Assembly (NCBI GenBank): GCA_003614735.1
Contig: KZ992701.1
Location: 1 to 20,153 of the forward strand
Length of the DNA stretch: 20,153 nt
Source: Thamnocephalis sphaerospora
Taxonomy: Eukaryota; Zoopagomycota; Zoopagomycetes; Zoopagales; Sigmoideomycetaceae
Direction: 5' to 3'
Numbering within the stretch: the stretch's first letter is position 1; each line of letters starts with the position of its first letter. The position numbers and the translations under genes were made by a program. Under the pieces are notes generated by a model. The model made no database searches, was not told the DNA's origin, and saw only the letters and a list, made by a program, of their open reading frames with translations. Below are positions 19,501 to 20,153 of this stretch, one piece after another.

Positions 19501-20153
19501 CACTACGCGGCGCCGGAGCTTGGGCGAGTCAAGAAGATCGGTAAAGTGCTGGTCCAGCCAACTGGCGCAAATCTGTATAACAGTGCGCTGCAGACGACCG
19601 CTGCTCGCCAGTGTGACGAGCGGTTTGGACGCGTTGGTATGACCTCTGAGCGGATTGTGAATCCGGTTCTTCTCTAGCGCATCGTGCACATCCACATAGC
19701 ACCGCACCAGCTGTTCAAACAGCCAGGTAGGCGAGCAGAAGCTGCGGTACGCGGTGAAGAACATGCGCGTAAAGTCGGTGTGATCAAACTCTAGCTTCAT
19801 GTTGCGGAGTCCGCCAGCCAGCGGACGCTGCATCTCGTCCAGCAGTCGACTGGCCTCGGTGGGCAAGCCAAATATCAGCACTTCAACTAGACGCTCGGGC
19901 CGACCGCCCAACACGGTGACGCCAAGCACGAACGCGTCGCTTAGCGATGTACTCTCCAGTAGCGGGGTCTTTTTGCTAGCCAGCAATGAGCGCGTAGCTG
20001 TGCCAGGCGGCTGCACGCGCACGCTCAGGTGCAGATCACCAGAGTCGAGCCAGGCTTTAAAGTCTGCATCAGATCGCCCGTTGGCTGCAGCAGAGCCGAT
20101 ATCACCGTGTGAGCCCAGCCTCTGGTTGCGGAATGCGTTCCACCAGCTGCTAC
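16506..20153 (-). CDS. BEM2: Bem2-like protein: Ras-GEF-like, PH and RhoGAP domains; 5' end beyond the window
   Basis: Predicted GTPase-activating protein for Rho/Cdc42-type GTPases in polarity and cell-wall control. Exons in transcript order: (edge 20153)-17670, 17591-17505, 17438-17361, 17293-17156, 17083-16978 and 16905-16506, about 1096 aa, open to the window edge. In order: a Ras-GEF N-terminal-like region (about 19900-19480), a Ras-GEF-like region (about 19290-18430), a basic charged linker ([17 protein letters not shown]), a PH domain (about 18000-17770) and a RhoGAP domain from FGVDLELLM to the WFF stretch near 16730. The RhoGAP domain has the arginine finger in EVGIYRVPG (Arg codon 17415-17413), [13 protein letters not shown] and [10 protein letters not shown]. 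An acidic tail rich in E, D and G ends the protein. The domain order matches Bem2 of yeast as I know it. The Ras-GEF part is divergent and may be only a scaffold. The start codon is not in the window. Confidence 0.9.
17439..17504 (-). other. In-frame, stop-free intron of the Bem2-like gene (66 nt)
   Basis: GTATGT donor and ATTTAG acceptor. Removing it joins EIELRG to [11 protein letters not shown], the continuous start of a RhoGAP domain. It is a multiple of three and has no stop, so a plain ORF reading keeps 22 extra residues rich in Cys and His. Confidence 0.85.
17592..17669 (-). other. In-frame, stop-free intron of the Bem2-like gene (78 nt)
   Basis: GTATGT donor, GCTAAT branch and TTTAG acceptor. 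Removing it joins RTPT to FGVDLELLM, the usual entry to a RhoGAP domain. It adds 26 unrelated residues if retained. Confidence 0.8.

Noticed and set aside
1-20153. Mobile elements, CRISPR arrays, phage genes, tRNA or rRNA genes
   Set aside because: No transposase or integrase motifs, repeat-spacer patterns, or tRNA T-arm-like sequences with a matching fold were found on either strand.

Overview
The window is nuclear DNA from a compact, intron-rich eukaryote, most likely a basidiomycete yeast. Nine protein genes are recognisable. They contain about 42 spliceosomal introns that I placed by hand, most of them 54-92 nt long with GT donors, CTAAC/CTGAC-type branch sites close to the acceptor, and YAG ends. 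Gaps between genes are mostly 56-250 bp. The gene set (NTE1, LYS5-type phosphopantetheinyl transferase, CCG tetraspanin, Bem2-like RhoGAP) is fungal. The intron style and compactness suggest Ustilaginomycotina and perhaps a Malassezia-like yeast; that placement is inference, because no marker gene is present.

Layout, left to right: RpiB-type sugar-phosphate isomerase (+, 240-905); ARFRP1/Arl3 small GTPase (-, 1076-1970), convergent with it; a ZNRD2-like double zinc-ribbon protein (+, 2066-3355), divergent from the GTPase across a 95-bp shared promoter; the clamp-loader subunit Rfc4/human RFC2 (+, 3425-4830); the phospholipase NTE1 (+, 5073-9792); a tetraspanin (-, 10046-10800), convergent with NTE1; a stretch of about 2.3 kb (10801-13101) with no confident gene; an Lys5/AASDHPPT-type 4'-phosphopantetheinyl transferase (+, 13102-14205); DPH1 of diphthamide synthesis (-, 14262-16320), convergent with it across 56 bp; and a large Bem2-like protein with Ras-GEF-like, PH and RhoGAP domains (-, 16506 to beyond the right edge, 5' end missing).

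The genes are housekeeping functions and do not form an operon or obvious pathway cluster. Two act in membrane and Golgi biology (Arl3, NTE1), one in replication (Rfc4), one each in translation-factor modification (DPH1), carrier-protein activation (PPTase), the pentose phosphate pathway (RpiB) and polarity signalling (Bem2-like). I found no mobile element, CRISPR array, tRNA or rRNA. The two most unusual things are the internal duplication of the zinc ribbon in the ZNRD2 homologue, with a Cys-to-His ligand change, and the 2.3-kb gene-poor block, which has promoter-like sequence and a possible very small gene just upstream of the PPTase. All exon boundaries are inferred from frame, homology and splice motifs and have not been tested against RNA.
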